Positions 1-9,496 of a stretch of 64,000 nucleotides of DNA are shown in pieces. The first letter of the stretch is position 1. Each line of letters opens with the position of its first letter. The translations under genes were made by a program, and so were the position numbers. The stretch lies in NCBI RefSeq assembly GCF_021033825.1, contig NZ_JAIFXZ010000002.1:310001-374000 (forward strand). The letters are read 5' to 3'. Source of the stretch: Dietzia aurantiaca. Its GTDB lineage: Bacteria; Actinomycetota; Actinomycetes; Mycobacteriales; Mycobacteriaceae. The notes beneath the pieces were generated by a model, which saw only the letters and a list, made by a program, of their open reading frames with translations, ran no database searches and had not been told where the DNA came from.

Positions 1-590
1 CTCTGGCCGACCGGGTCCGAGAGCACACGGGTTCACTGGACGGCGTGGTGCACTCGATCGGCTTCGCTCCGCCGAGCTGTCTCGGCGACCCGTTCCTCGA
101 CGCCCCGTGGAAGGACGTGGCGGTGGCGCTGGAGGTCTCCGCCTATTCCTACGCGTCCCTGGCCAAGGCCGTTCGACCGCTCCTGAACCCGGGTGCGTCG
201 ATCATCGGACTGGATTTCGATCCGCGGTTCTCGATGCCGTTCTACAACTGGATGTCGGTCGCCAAGAACGCTCTCGAAGCAGTGAACCGCTACGTCGCCC
301 GGGAGCTGGGGCCGGATCGGGTCCGCTCCAACCTCATCGCAGCTGGGCCGATCAAGACCCTCGCCGCCAAGGCGATCGCCGGTGATGCGCTCGGTCCGGG
401 CGGGGAGCTCGACCAGATGCAGGGGGAGTGGGCGCGACGGGCGCCCCTCGGCTGGAACGTCGAGGACCCGACCGCAGTCGCCACCACCGCCGTCGCCCTG
501 CTCTCTGATCTGATGGCGGCGACCACCGGCACCGTCGTCTATGCCGACGGTGGCGCCGGCACCGTGTCGTTCAGCGAACAGGGACAGTGA
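1..590 (+). CDS. inhA: NADH-dependent enoyl-ACP reductase, 5'-truncated
   Basis: Reduces the trans-2-enoyl-ACP double bond in FAS-II, the system that elongates mycolic-acid precursors. The reading frame is open from base 3, so the N-terminus with the NADH-binding glycine motif lies outside the window. The visible part reads [10 protein letters not shown], then [13 protein letters not shown] with the catalytic Tyr-x6-Lys pair, then a [15 protein letters not shown] segment typical of InhA/FabI substrate loops, ending near YADGGAG. The stop at 588-590 leaves one base before the ferrochelatase start, so the two genes are probably cotranscribed, as inhA-hemH are in mycobacteria. Identification rests on the strong match of these blocks to mycobacterial InhA. 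Only about 195 of the usual roughly 270 residues are visible. Confidence 0.93.
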   Translation, partial: LADRVREHTGSLDGVVHSIGFAPPSCLGDPFLDAPWKDVAVALEVSAYSYASLAKAVRPLLNPGASIIGLDFDPRFSMPFYNWMSVAKNALEAVNRYVARELGPDRVRSNLIAAGPIKTLAAKAIAGDALGPGGELDQMQGEWARRAPLGWNVEDPTAVATTAVALLSDLMAATTGTVVYADGGAGTVSFSEQGQ

Positions 591-591
591 C

Positions 592-1635
592 GTGACAGAC
601 CCGAACCCGGCCGGGGGCCCGGTGGACGCACTGCTGCTCCTGTCCTTCGGCGGCCCCGAGGGGCAGGAGGACGTGATCCCGTTCCTCGAGAACGTCACCC
701 GGGGTCGCGGTATCCCGAGGGAGCGGCTCGAAGAGGTGGCCACGCATTACCGGCACCTGGGCGGGCGTAGCCCTATCAACGACCTCAACCGCGAGATCAT
801 CGCGAACATCGAGGCCGAGTTGGCCGATCAGGGACGCGACCTGCCGGTGTACTTCGGCAACCGGAACTGGACGCCGATGGCCGAGGACACCGTCCGCCGG
901 ATGGTGGCCGACGGGGTTCGCCACGCCGCGGTGTTCGCCACCTCCGCATGGGGCGGCTATTCCGGGTGCGCCCAGTACAACGAGGACATCGAGCGCGTCC
1001 GCCAGCAGGTCGCGGGGGCGCCCACGATGATCCGGCTACGCCAGTTCTACGACCACCCGCTGTTCGTGGAGCGCTTCGCCGCGGATCTGCGCCGGGCGAT
1101 CGACGCCGCGGTCCCGGGTGCGCGGGTGGTCTTCACCGCCCATTCCGTCCCCGATGCGGCCGACGAGGTGGCTGGCCCGCCCGCGCTGGGCGGCCACCTC
1201 TACAGCCGTCAGGTCCAGGAGGCCTCGCGGCTCGTCGCCGAGGCGGCCGGAGTGGCGGAGTACGACGTCGTGTGGCAGTCGCGTTCCGGGCCGCCGGGCG
1301 TCCCGTGGCTCGAGCCGGACGTGGTGGACCACGTCCGTGATCTCGCCACCAGTCGCGGCGTCCGCGATGTCGTCGTCGTCCCGATCGGGTTCATCTCCGA
1401 TCACGTGGAGGTCATCTGGGACCTCGACACCGAGCTCGTGGACGAGGTCCGCGAGCTGGGTGTGACCGTCACCCGCTGTGCGACGCCCGGCCCGAGCCGG
1501 GAGTTCGCCCGGATGGTCGTCGAGCTGCTCGACGAGGTCGAGTCCGGCACCACGCAGCCACGACCGGGCAGCGTTCCCGCGCTCGGTCGCAACCGCGACG
1601 GGGCCCGCTGCGGGATCGGGTGCTGCGCCCGCTGA
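592..1635 (+). CDS. hemH: Ferrochelatase (coproporphyrin type)
   Basis: Inserts Fe2+ into the porphyrin late in heme synthesis; actinobacterial members act on coproporphyrin III (CpfC/HemH). The GTG start one base after the inhA stop gives 347 residues, the usual length. It has the N-terminal [18 protein letters not shown] block, the catalytic His in [10 protein letters not shown] and the metal-site Glu in [10 protein letters not shown]. An internal Cys (GYSGCAQY) and a three-Cys C-terminal tail (RCGIGCC) match the cysteines that bind a [2Fe-2S] cluster in mycobacterial ferrochelatases; cluster binding is inferred. An upstream in-frame start at 541 would overlap inhA by 50 bases and was not used. 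Confidence 0.95.
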   Translation: MTDPNPAGGPVDALLLLSFGGPEGQEDVIPFLENVTRGRGIPRERLEEVATHYRHLGGRSPINDLNREIIANIEAELADQGRDLPVYFGNRNWTPMAEDTVRRMVADGVRHAAVFATSAWGGYSGCAQYNEDIERVRQQVAGAPTMIRLRQFYDHPLFVERFAADLRRAIDAAVPGARVVFTAHSVPDAADEVAGPPALGGHLYSRQVQEASRLVAEAAGVAEYDVVWQSRSGPPGVPWLEPDVVDHVRDLATSRGVRDVVVVPIGFISDHVEVIWDLDTELVDEVRELGVTVTRCATPGPSREFARMVVELLDEVESGTTQPRPGSVPALGRNRDGARCGIGCCAR

Positions 1636-1645
1636 ACAGTGACGT

Positions 1646-2473
1646 TCAGCGGGGTCCCCACTCCCGTAGCGCCGATTCGCCGGCGGCCGCCACGGCGGAC
1701 CGACGCGCCGCGTCCTTCACCGCCACCAGGCGGCGCAGGATCGGCTCGCGCGTCGCGGGGTCGACGCCGAGCCCCGGCCGGGCCAGGGCGAGCGAGGTGA
1801 TCGCCTCGACCCTGTCGATGCGATCGACGAGTTCGAGCACGCGCGCGGGCAGTCCCGCGGGAACGCGGGTGATGGCTGCGTGCACGTCTATCGGGCCGGC
1901 GGCGCCCACCCCCTGAGCGGCCGCGGACCGTTCGATGAGCTCGGCGGCGTCCACCACTGCGCGGCCGAGTTCGTACAACGCCTCCGACGGCCCGGCCGGC
2001 TGGGGCGCCACCGGGCAGTCTGCGACGCCCCGGATCCGCCACCGGAGGACGTCGACATGCGGCCGCACACAGGTCAGGCACAGCCCCTCGCGGCTCTGCG
2101 GATCCCGGATCAGAACGCCCCAACCGGCCTCCGCCACATCGGCACGCACCGCGGGAACGGGCGGAAGGCTCGACGAGTCGCCGGGCGCGGTGGTGAGGAG
2201 CGAGAGGATCTCCGCGGCGGGGTGGGAGGCGCCGACACGGCGCAGGTGCCGCACGATGTCCGGCAGCATCCCCACAGCCCCGGCCGCCGGGCCCACGTCG
2301 GCGAGCCCCGCGACCGGCTCACCGACGATCTCGACCAGGTGCGACTGGGCGAGGCCGCTGACGTACGAGCTCAGGGCATCGAACGGCTGGTCCGCCCACG
2401 CGGTGCGCAGCAGGTGCAGGGGCAGCGCCCACGCGGGGGAGAGCGCGGTACTGGTGGCGAGGGGTCGTGACAT
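1646..2473 (-). CDS. Conserved hypothetical protein next to hemH
   Basis: I do not recognise the 275-residue product. It is Ala/Leu/Arg-rich and probably helical, with no clear signal peptide or membrane span; the only notable motif is one CLTC in the middle of the chain. It converges on hemH with 10 bases between the stops and is divergent from the DUF3097 gene. In mycobacteria an uncharacterised protein of similar size occupies the same place and orientation after hemH, so it is probably an ortholog, though I cannot confirm that here. ATG 2473 follows a TAGGAT hexamer by 8 bases, suggesting a leaderless transcript. Confidence 0.7.
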   Translation of the reverse strand: MSRPLATSTALSPAWALPLHLLRTAWADQPFDALSSYVSGLAQSHLVEIVGEPVAGLADVGPAAGAVGMLPDIVRHLRRVGASHPAAEILSLLTTAPGDSSSLPPVPAVRADVAEAGWGVLIRDPQSREGLCLTCVRPHVDVLRWRIRGVADCPVAPQPAGPSEALYELGRAVVDAAELIERSAAAQGVGAAGPIDVHAAITRVPAGLPARVLELVDRIDRVEAITSLALARPGLGVDPATREPILRRLVAVKDAARRSAVAAAGESALREWGPR

Positions 2474-2481
2474 GACGATCG

Positions 2482-2487
2482 ATCCTA
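2482..2487 (-). promoter_or_regulatory. -10 element of the gene starting at 2473
   Basis: TAGGAT on the minus strand lies 8 bases before ATG 2473, so the start codon should be at or next to the transcript 5' end. Confidence 0.45.
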
Positions 2488-2526
2488 CCGCCGGTGCGCC
2501 ACCGCCCCGATCGTCGTCGCGGCGGC

Positions 2527-2532
2527 TACGGT
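2527..2532 (+). promoter_or_regulatory. -10 element of the DUF3097 gene
   Basis: TACGGT lies 8 bases before ATG 2541 with no Shine-Dalgarno sequence between, which suggests a leaderless transcript. Confidence 0.4.
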
Positions 2533-2540
2533 GTCACGCC

Positions 2541-3362
2541 ATGGCTGATATGTACGGCTCCGATGTCCTGTCCGGAACTGCGCGGCGACGCCGCCCGCAG
2601 GTCCCCGTCGTGGACGCCGAGCGGGATCTGGTCGTCGAGGACGCCGGGTCCGGGTTCTGCGGCGCGGTCGTGGGCTTCGACCGGAGCTACGACGGCGAGT
2701 TCGTCAAGCTCGAGGACCGACACGGCCGGGTTCGCCTCTTCGCCATTACACCGTCGGCGTTCCTCCTCGACGGCTCACCGGTGACACTGCGCAAGCCCGC
2801 GCCCCGGGCCGCCACCGGGCCCGCGGTGACGGCGTCGGGTTCGCGAAAGGTCGAGGGACTCCGCGCCCGGACCGCCCGTGCGGGCCGGATCTGGGTGGAG
2901 GGAATCCACGACGCGGCGCTGGTGGAGAAGATCTGGGGCCATGACCTCCGGGTCGAGGGCATCGTGGTGGAGCCGCTCCACGGCATCGATGACCTGCCCG
3001 GGCTCGTGGCCGACTTCGGCCCGACGCCGCAGGCGCGCCTCGGTGTCCTGGTGGACCACCTGGTCGAGGGCAGCAAGGAGTCGCGGATCGTGGCCGGGCT
3101 GGGCGGGGACGTCCTGGTGACCGGTCACCCGTACGTCGACATCTGGCAGGCGGTCAAGCCCGCCGCCGTCGGTATCCGCGAATGGCCGGTCGTCCCCCGC
3201 GGCGAGGACTGGAAGACCGGCATCTGCTCCCGCCTGGGTTGGGGCGAGCCCGCCGACGGGTTCCGTCACGTGCTGTCGTCGGTCAGCAGCTACCGCGACG
3301 TCGAGCCGACGTTGCTCGGCGCGGTGGAAAGACTGGTGGATTTCGTCACGGAGCCCGCGTGA
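2541..3362 (+). CDS. DUF3097 family protein, Toprim-like
   Basis: A 273-residue actinobacterial DUF3097 protein of unknown biochemical role. Residues about 20-90 form a beta-rich N-terminal domain (GFCGAVVGFDRSYDGEFVKL). The rest looks like a Toprim nuclease/primase fold: a hydrophobic strand ending in WVEGIHDA (Glu120, Asp124), a helix, a second strand, then LGVLVDHLVEGSKE (Asp172, Glu176), which resembles the VEGKDD and DPD.xGEKI motifs of RNase M5. Fold assignment is my inference from spacing and motif shape. ATG 2541 was chosen because a TACGGT hexamer lies just upstream; longer in-frame starts would run antisense through the neighbouring gene. The 3' end overlaps the convergent TVP38 gene by 17 bases. 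Confidence 0.85.
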   Translation: MADMYGSDVLSGTARRRRPQVPVVDAERDLVVEDAGSGFCGAVVGFDRSYDGEFVKLEDRHGRVRLFAITPSAFLLDGSPVTLRKPAPRAATGPAVTASGSRKVEGLRARTARAGRIWVEGIHDAALVEKIWGHDLRVEGIVVEPLHGIDDLPGLVADFGPTPQARLGVLVDHLVEGSKESRIVAGLGGDVLVTGHPYVDIWQAVKPAAVGIREWPVVPRGEDWKTGICSRLGWGEPADGFRHVLSSVSSYRDVEPTLLGAVERLVDFVTEPA

Positions 3363-3981
3363 CCGGCATCCGCGCATCCAGCGCCATCCCCACCAGGCCC
3401 ACCGCGGCGAACCCGGCGGTCGCCCACAATGCCGCGGTGCCCTCGCCCGCGGTGAGCGAGTTGCCGAGCATGATCGCGGCGACCGTGCCGGGCGCGCTGC
3501 CGATCACGGTCGCCGGCAGGAACTGCCGTCGCCGGATCGAGGTCAGCGCGGCGGCGTAGTTGACGACCGAGAACGGCACAACCGGGACGAGTCGCAGGCT
3601 GCCCACCGACAGCCAACCCCGGCGCTGCAGGCGCGCGTCCACCTTCGCGATCCGCGGGTCGGCGCGCAGTGCCGCGGTGCGTTCGTGTCCGAGCCGCCGC
3701 ACGAGTTCGAAGGCGAGCGCTGCGGCGATGCCGGTCGACACGAGGGACCACGGTATGGCCACGGCTGGCGGGAAGAGCACCGCCGCCGAATAGGTGAACG
3801 TCGAGCGGGGGACCGGCACGACGGTGACCACCGCGTACGCCGCGAAGAACGCCGGGGCGAACCACGGTCCGAGCTGGCCCGCCCAGGAGCGGAGCTGTTC
3901 CAGCCCCGGGACGGGGACGAGGGTCGCGAGGACGACGACGACAACGACCGCCACCACCCAACCGATCACCCGTCCGCGCAC
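3346..3981 (-). CDS. TVP38/TMEM64 (VTT domain) membrane protein
   Basis: A 211-residue integral membrane protein of the VTT/DedA superfamily, whose members are linked to lipid scrambling or membrane homeostasis; no substrate can be read from the sequence. An N-terminal hydrophobic segment is followed by the family core: FFAAYAVVTVVPVPRSTFTYSAAVLF, a GIAAALAFELVRRLG helix, and LRLVPVVPFSVVNYAAALTSI, with the re-entrant-loop prolines. It sits between the DUF3097 gene and mutA in opposite orientation, as a similar membrane protein does before mutA in mycobacteria. The GTG start at 3981 follows a TACAGT hexamer by 7 bases. Confidence 0.88.
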   Translation of the reverse strand: MRGRVIGWVVAVVVVVVLATLVPVPGLEQLRSWAGQLGPWFAPAFFAAYAVVTVVPVPRSTFTYSAAVLFPPAVAIPWSLVSTGIAAALAFELVRRLGHERTAALRADPRIAKVDARLQRRGWLSVGSLRLVPVVPFSVVNYAAALTSIRRRQFLPATVIGSAPGTVAAIMLGNSLTAGEGTAALWATAGFAAVGLVGMALDARMPVTRAP

Positions 3982-3988
3982 CGGGATG

Positions 3989-3994
3989 ACTGTA
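3989..3994 (-). promoter_or_regulatory. -10 element of the TVP38 gene
   Basis: TACAGT on the minus strand lies 7 bases before GTG 3981, which implies a leaderless transcript. Confidence 0.45.
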
Positions 3995-4072
3995 GCCCCA
4001 CAGGCCCCGGGGTTCTCCCCCCGAGGACTCCCCGCACTCCAGGGCGTGTTCCTGCGGTGTGAAGCGCTGCAC

Positions 4073-4078
4073 TAGAGT
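4073..4078 (+). promoter_or_regulatory. -10 element of the mutAB operon
   Basis: TAGAGT lies 6 bases before GTG 4085. A weak TTCCTG at 4049-4054, 18 bases upstream, may be the -35. Together they suggest a leaderless mutA transcript. Confidence 0.45.
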
Positions 4079-4084
4079 CCCGAG

Positions 4085-5959
4085 GTGACCCCCTTCACTC
4101 CACAAGAGAACGAGGTACCGGTGACCAGTCCGACCCCAGGTCCTGACCTTCACTCCTGGTACGCATCTGTGGGAGCCGTCCTCGCGAAGGCCGCCCGCAA
4201 GGATCACGCCGACATGCCCGATGACGCCTGGCGTTCGCTGATCGCGACCACGCGGGACGGGATTGAGATCAACCCGCTGTACACGCGGGCGGACGAGATT
4301 GCAGAGCGTCCGGCGCCGGGGGAGTTCCCCTACGTCCGTGGCGGGAACCGTGCGGGACTTCCGGAGAACGGCTGGCACGTCAGTGCCCGCGTCGAGGCCA
4401 CCGGCGACGTCTCGCAGGTCAACACGCGGATCCTCGACCAGCTCGAGCAGGGTGTCTCGGCACTGTGGCTCACCGTCGAGGCCGCCGATCTGGCCGCCGT
4501 CCTCAAGGACGTCTACCTGGATCTGGCGCCGGTGACCTTCGAGTCGGGAACCGATCTGGTGGAGGTCGCCGAGGCCTACCTCGAACTACTCGACCAGCGC
4601 CGGACCGCCGGTGACGGGGTGCAGGACCGCTCGGCCGTGGTCGCCGATCTGGGTGCCGCCCCGGTCACCGCCGCCTACGCCGGGGTCGGCTCCATCGGAC
4701 TGGACGCCGCCGTGCGTCTGGCCGCCCGGGTCTCAGAGCGCGAGGAGACCATCCGGACGTTCGTCGCTGACGGCACCGTGTTCCACGCCGAGGGCGCCGG
4801 GGACGCCCAGGAGCTCGCCTACGCCGTCGCGGCGGGGCTCGAGTACGTGCGTGCCCTGATCTCGGCGGGAATGTCCGCCGACGCCGCCCTCCGCCAGATC
4901 TCGTTCCGGTTGGCCGCGACCGACGACCAGTTCGCCTCGATCGCCAAGTTCCGGGCCGGTCGCCTCATGTGGGCCCGTGCCGCGGAGCTCCTCGGCGCCC
5001 CGGAGGCCGGCGGCGCCGCGCAGCACGCGGTCACCTCCTCTGCGATGATGTCGCGTCGCGACCCGTGGGTGAACATGCTCCGCACCACGCTCGCCGCATT
5101 CGGGGCGGGCGTCGGCGGTGCCACCTCCGTCACGGTCCTGCCGTTCGACGCCTCGGTTCCCGGCGGTCTCCAGAGCACGTCCCGCTCCTTCGCCGACCGC
5201 ATCGCCCGCAACACCCAGCTGCTGCTTCTCGAGGAGTCCCACCTGGGCCACGTCGTGGACCCCGCCGGTGGCTCCTGGTACGTCGAGTCGCTCACCGACT
5301 CGCTTGCCGACGCCGCGTGGTCCGTCCTGCAGACCATCGAAGCCGCGGGCGGCCTCACCGCCGCGATCGGCTCCGGCTCCGTGGCCGAGTCCATCGCCCG
5401 GGTCCGGGACGCCCGTGACGCCGACATCGCGCACCGCAAGGCCCCGATCACCGGTGTCTCGGAGTTCCCGAACCTCGGTGAGCCCGCGTTCGACGAGTCC
5501 CGTCGAGGAGGCGGGGGCTACCGTTACGGTCGCGCCTTCGAGGACCTGCGTGACCGCTCCGACGCCCATCTCGAATCAACCGGATCGCGTCCGACGGTCC
5601 TCGTCGCCGGCCTCGGCCCGCAGGCGGAGACCACGCCCCGCGTGACCTTCGTCGCCAACCTTCTCGCCGCCGGCGGAATCGAGGCCCGCAACCCGGGCGT
5701 CACCGAGGCTGGTCAGTACGCCGATGCTCGCGAGGGTGCCGAGGTCGCCGTGATCTGTGGCGCCGACAAGCGCTACGCCGCCGAGGGCTCGGATGCCGTC
5801 GCCGCCCTGCGCGCCGCCGGTGTGACGACCGTGTACCTCGCGGGTGCCGAGAAGGGCTTCCCCGCCGACGCCACCGACCGCCCCGACGGGTACCTGGGTC
5901 TCGGCATCGACGCCGTCGCCGCCCTGTCCACCCTCCTCGACCAACTGGGAGTGAAGTGA
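4085..5959 (+). CDS. mutA: Methylmalonyl-CoA mutase small subunit
   Basis: The non-catalytic partner of the heterodimeric adenosylcobalamin-dependent methylmalonyl-CoA mutase, linking propionyl-CoA metabolism to succinyl-CoA. The 624 residues have the mutase TIM-barrel in the first two thirds ([77 protein letters not shown]). The C-terminal cobalamin-like domain lacks the DxHxxG cobalt-ligand motif, as expected for the small subunit. Two starts are possible: GTG 4085, leaderless behind TAGAGT, or GTG 4121, preceded by AACGAGG at good spacing. Both may be used. mutB follows after one base. Confidence 0.95.
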   Translation: MTPFTPQENEVPVTSPTPGPDLHSWYASVGAVLAKAARKDHADMPDDAWRSLIATTRDGIEINPLYTRADEIAERPAPGEFPYVRGGNRAGLPENGWHVSARVEATGDVSQVNTRILDQLEQGVSALWLTVEAADLAAVLKDVYLDLAPVTFESGTDLVEVAEAYLELLDQRRTAGDGVQDRSAVVADLGAAPVTAAYAGVGSIGLDAAVRLAARVSEREETIRTFVADGTVFHAEGAGDAQELAYAVAAGLEYVRALISAGMSADAALRQISFRLAATDDQFASIAKFRAGRLMWARAAELLGAPEAGGAAQHAVTSSAMMSRRDPWVNMLRTTLAAFGAGVGGATSVTVLPFDASVPGGLQSTSRSFADRIARNTQLLLLEESHLGHVVDPAGGSWYVESLTDSLADAAWSVLQTIEAAGGLTAAIGSGSVAESIARVRDARDADIAHRKAPITGVSEFPNLGEPAFDESRRGGGGYRYGRAFEDLRDRSDAHLESTGSRPTVLVAGLGPQAETTPRVTFVANLLAAGGIEARNPGVTEAGQYADAREGAEVAVICGADKRYAAEGSDAVAALRAAGVTTVYLAGAEKGFPADATDRPDGYLGLGIDAVAALSTLLDQLGVK

Positions 5960-5960
5960 G

Positions 5961-8252
5961 ATGACGACCTTCCCCGATTTCAGCACCGCCCCCCTCCGCG
6001 AGGCCGCCGCCGACACCGAGGCCGCGGGCACCGCGGTCGAGGGCGGCGTCGCCGCAGACGCACACTGGGAGACCCCGGAGGGCATCGACGTCAAGCGCGT
6101 GTACACCAAGGCCGACCGTGACGGCGTGGAGAAGGGCACGGCCGGCGCCGCGACCGAGGAGGCCGCAGGCGACGAGGTCACCCCCTTCCCGCTGGACACC
6201 GTGCCCGGCGCCGCCCCGTTCCTGCGCGGGCCGTACCCGTCGATGTACGTCAACCAGCCGTGGACGATCCGCCAGTACGCGGGCTTCTCCACCGCCGCAG
6301 AGTCCAACGCCTTCTATCGTCGCAACCTGGCCGCCGGCCAGAAGGGCCTGTCGGTCGCGTTCGACCTGGCCACACACCGTGGCTACGACTCCGATCACCC
6401 GCGCGTGGCGGGCGATGTCGGTATGGCCGGCGTCGCGATCGACTCCATCCTCGACATGCGTGAGCTGTTCGACGGCATCGACCTGTCGGCGGTGTCGGTG
6501 TCCATGACGATGAACGGCGCGGTGCTACCGATCCTGGCGTTCTACGTCGTGGCGGCAGAGGAGCAGGGGGTGACGCCGGAGCAGCTCGCGGGGACCATCC
6601 AGAACGACATCCTCAAGGAGTTCATGGTCCGCAACACCTACATCTACCCGCCCAAGCCGTCGATGCGGATCATCTCGGACATCTTCGCGTACACCTCGCA
6701 GAAGATGCCGCGGTTCAACTCGATCTCGATCTCCGGCTACCACATCCAGGAGGCCGGGGCGACGGCCGACCTCGAGCTCGCGTACACGCTGGCCGACGGT
6801 GTCGAGTACATCCGCGCCGGGCTCGAGGCCGGACTCGACATCGACAAGTTCGCGCCGCGGCTGTCCTTCTTCTGGGCCATCGGTATGAACTTCTCGATGG
6901 AGATCGCCAAGCTGCGTGCCGGCCGCCTGCTGTGGAGCGAGCTCGTCGAGAAGTTCGGTCCGAAGAATGAGAAGTCCAAGTCGCTGCGTACCCACTCGCA
7001 GACCTCCGGCTGGTCGCTGACCGCCCAGGACGTGTTCAACAACGTCGCCCGCACGGCGATCGAGGCGATGGCCTCCACGCAGGGCCACACGCAGTCTCTG
7101 CACACCAACGCCCTTGACGAGGCGCTCGCGCTGCCGACCGACTTCTCCGCACGAATCGCCCGCAACACCCAGCTGCTCCTGCAGCAGGAGTCGAACACCA
7201 CCCGGCCGATCGACCCGTGGGCGGGCTCCTACTACATCGAGTGGCTCACGGCTCAGCTCGCCGACAAGGCCCGGCTCCATCTCCTCGAGATCGAAGAGGC
7301 CGGCGGCATGGCGCAGGCGATCGGGGAGGGCATCCCCAAGCTGCGTATCGAGGAGGCCGCGGCCCGCACGCAGGCCCGTATCGACTCCGGCCGCCAGCCG
7401 GTCATCGGCGTCAACAAGTACGTCGTCGACGAGGACCAGGAGATCGAGGTCCTCAAGGTCGAGAACTCCCGGGTGCGCGCCGAGCAGGTCGCCAAGCTCG
7501 AGAAGCTCCGTGCGCAGCGCGACGAGCAGGCCTGCCAGGCCGCCCTCGCCCGCCTGACCGAGGCCGCCTCGGGCGGCCCCAGCAGCGACCTCGAGAACAA
7601 CCTGCTCGCGCTCGCGATCGACGCCGCCCGGGCCCAGGCCAGTATCGGTGAGATCTCGGACGCTCTCGAGAAGGTCTACGGTCGACACAAGGCCGAGATC
7701 AAGACCCTGTCCGGTGTGTACCGGCAGGAGGTCACCAAGGAGGGCGCCGTGGACAACGTCACCCGGGCCATGCAGATGGCCGACTCCTTCGCCGAGCAGG
7801 AGGGACGCCGTCCCCGCATCCTGCTGGCGAAGATGGGTCAGGACGGCCACGACCGCGGCCAGAAGGTCGTGGGCACCGCGTTCGCCGACCTCGGCTTCGA
7901 CGTGGACATGGGCCCCCTGTTCCAGACACCGGAGGAGGTGGCCCAGCAGGCCGCCGACGCCGACGTCCACGTCGTGGGTGTGTCCTCGCTTGCCGCCGGC
8001 CACCTCACGCTGGTCCCGGCGCTGCGCGCGGCGCTGGCCGAGGTGGGCCGTGAGGACATCATGGTCACCGTCGGTGGTGTCATCCCACCGGGCGACTTCC
8101 AGGAGCTCTACGATGCCGGCGCGGCCGCGATCTACCCGCCCGGAACCGTGATCGCGGAGGCCGCGATCGAGTTGCTCGGTTCGCTGGCGGGCGAGCTCGG
8201 GCACGAGCTGACCGCCTCGGGCGAGGAGGCCGGCACGGAGGTGGGGTCCTGA
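5961..8252 (+). CDS. mutB: Methylmalonyl-CoA mutase large (catalytic) subunit
   Basis: Catalyses the cobalamin-dependent carbon-skeleton rearrangement between (R)-methylmalonyl-CoA and succinyl-CoA. The 763-residue length is typical. The N-terminal barrel includes [23 protein letters not shown] and [17 protein letters not shown], which form the substrate tunnel. The C-terminal cobalamin-binding domain carries [11 protein letters not shown], whose His (around residue 630) is the lower cobalt ligand. It begins one base after the mutA stop and is followed by meaB, giving a mutA-mutB-meaB operon. No cobalamin riboswitch was seen upstream of the operon. Confidence 0.97.
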   Translation: MTTFPDFSTAPLREAAADTEAAGTAVEGGVAADAHWETPEGIDVKRVYTKADRDGVEKGTAGAATEEAAGDEVTPFPLDTVPGAAPFLRGPYPSMYVNQPWTIRQYAGFSTAAESNAFYRRNLAAGQKGLSVAFDLATHRGYDSDHPRVAGDVGMAGVAIDSILDMRELFDGIDLSAVSVSMTMNGAVLPILAFYVVAAEEQGVTPEQLAGTIQNDILKEFMVRNTYIYPPKPSMRIISDIFAYTSQKMPRFNSISISGYHIQEAGATADLELAYTLADGVEYIRAGLEAGLDIDKFAPRLSFFWAIGMNFSMEIAKLRAGRLLWSELVEKFGPKNEKSKSLRTHSQTSGWSLTAQDVFNNVARTAIEAMASTQGHTQSLHTNALDEALALPTDFSARIARNTQLLLQQESNTTRPIDPWAGSYYIEWLTAQLADKARLHLLEIEEAGGMAQAIGEGIPKLRIEEAAARTQARIDSGRQPVIGVNKYVVDEDQEIEVLKVENSRVRAEQVAKLEKLRAQRDEQACQAALARLTEAASGGPSSDLENNLLALAIDAARAQASIGEISDALEKVYGRHKAEIKTLSGVYRQEVTKEGAVDNVTRAMQMADSFAEQEGRRPRILLAKMGQDGHDRGQKVVGTAFADLGFDVDMGPLFQTPEEVAQQAADADVHVVGVSSLAAGHLTLVPALRAALAEVGREDIMVTVGGVIPPGDFQELYDAGAAAIYPPGTVIAEAAIELLGSLAGELGHELTASGEEAGTEVGS

Positions 8253-8332
8253 CCCGCCTCGGCTCCGGACCCGACCCCGCGGGGTCGGGCAATCTCTCGG
8301 GCAGTCTGTCCACCACCCTGGGCACCGGTACG

Positions 8333-9352
8333 GTGCGCGGGCCGGTCCCGGCGGCGACCGGTCCGCGCCCGCGTCGTGAGATCGACGTCGACGCCCTGCT
8401 GGCGGGCGTCCTCGAGGATCGCCGCCCGACTCTGGCCCGGGCGATCACGCTGCTCGAGTCCACCAACCCGACGCACCGGGAGAAGGCGCAGCAACTCCTG
8501 CTCGGGGCCTTGCCCCACTCGGGCGGCGCGCTACGGATCGGGATCACCGGGGTACCGGGGGTCGGCAAGTCGACGTTCATCGAGTCGTTCGGGTTGTACC
8601 TCGTCGAGCAGGGACACAAGGTCGCGGTCCTGGCGGTCGACCCGTCATCCACCCGGACCGGTGGCTCGATCCTCGGGGACAAGACCCGGATGGCGACGCT
8701 CTCCACGGAGCCTCGCGCCTACATCCGGCCGTCTCCGACGTCGGGAACCCTCGGCGGCGTCGCCAAGGCGACCCGGGAGTCGATGGTGCTGCTGGAGGCC
8801 GCCGGTTTCGACGTGATCCTCGTGGAGACCGTCGGCGTGGGCCAGTCCGAGGTCACCGTCGCCGGAATGGTCGACTGCTTCACGTTCCTCACCCTCGCGC
8901 GCACCGGCGACCAGTTGCAGGGCATCAAGAAGGGCGTGCTCGAGCTCGCGGACCTGGTGGCCGTCAACAAGGCCGACGGACCGCACGTCAAGGACGCCCA
9001 GCGGGCCGCGCGTGAACTCGGCGCCGCGCTCCGGCTGGTCCGCCCCGCCGATGCGGTGTGGAAGGTCCCGGTCCTCACCATGTCCGGTCTCGAGGGAGAC
9101 GGACTAGACGGTTTCTGGGACGCCGTGCAACGGCATCAGTCCGAGATGGACAAGGTCGGGGAGGTGGCCGGCCGTCGTGCACGGCAGCAGGTCGAGTGGA
9201 CCTGGTCGATGGTGCGCGACACGCTCATGGCGCGGCTCGAGGCCGATCCCGACGTGCGGAAGACCGCCACGGACGTGGAGAGGCAGGTCCGCGAGGGCAC
9301 CCTCACGGCGGCGCTGGCGGCCCAGGCGATCATCGACGCGTTCGACTCCTGA
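8333..9352 (+). CDS. meaB: G3E GTPase chaperone of methylmalonyl-CoA mutase
   Basis: MeaB-type GTPase (MMAA homologue) that gates adenosylcobalamin loading and protects the mutase from inactivation. The 339 residues contain GITGVPGVGKST (P-loop), VLAVDPSSTRTGGSILGDKTRM (switch and base region), VETVGVGQSE (Walker B) and VNKADG (guanine specificity). GTG 8333 is 80 bases after the mutB stop. An in-frame CTG overlapping the mutB stop at 8249 could extend the product by 28 residues, but that stretch is low-complexity Gly/Ser/Pro, so GTG is preferred. No promoter is evident between mutB and meaB, so cotranscription is likely. Confidence 0.93.
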   Translation: MRGPVPAATGPRPRREIDVDALLAGVLEDRRPTLARAITLLESTNPTHREKAQQLLLGALPHSGGALRIGITGVPGVGKSTFIESFGLYLVEQGHKVAVLAVDPSSTRTGGSILGDKTRMATLSTEPRAYIRPSPTSGTLGGVAKATRESMVLLEAAGFDVILVETVGVGQSEVTVAGMVDCFTFLTLARTGDQLQGIKKGVLELADLVAVNKADGPHVKDAQRAARELGAALRLVRPADAVWKVPVLTMSGLEGDGLDGFWDAVQRHQSEMDKVGEVAGRRARQQVEWTWSMVRDTLMARLEADPDVRKTATDVERQVREGTLTAALAAQAIIDAFDS

Positions 9353-9436
9353 CCGCGCGCACGTTTCCGGTCGAGCCTCGTCCCACCCCTGGCATCCGCG
9401 CCAGCGCCTGTACACAACACGCACAGCGAGGAATGC

Positions 9437-9455
9437 TGGCATGCACGGCGTGCCA
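9437..9455. terminator. Weak hairpin between meaB and the methyltransferase gene
   Basis: TGGCATGC and GCGTGCCA can form an 8-bp stem with one wobble pair and a 3-base loop between convergent genes. There is no T-run, so the terminator role is tentative. The rest of 9353-9496 shows nothing recognisable. Confidence 0.3.
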
Positions 9456-9496
9456 TGAGTCCCGGTATGCAGCAGAGCCGGGGGCAGCGGGGCGGG

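Noticed and set aside
6525-8204. 559-residue open frame antisense to mutB
   Set aside because: Its composition (Gly/Arg/Leu/His-rich) is that of a third-position-GC shadow, and mutB on the other strand has clear family motifs throughout.
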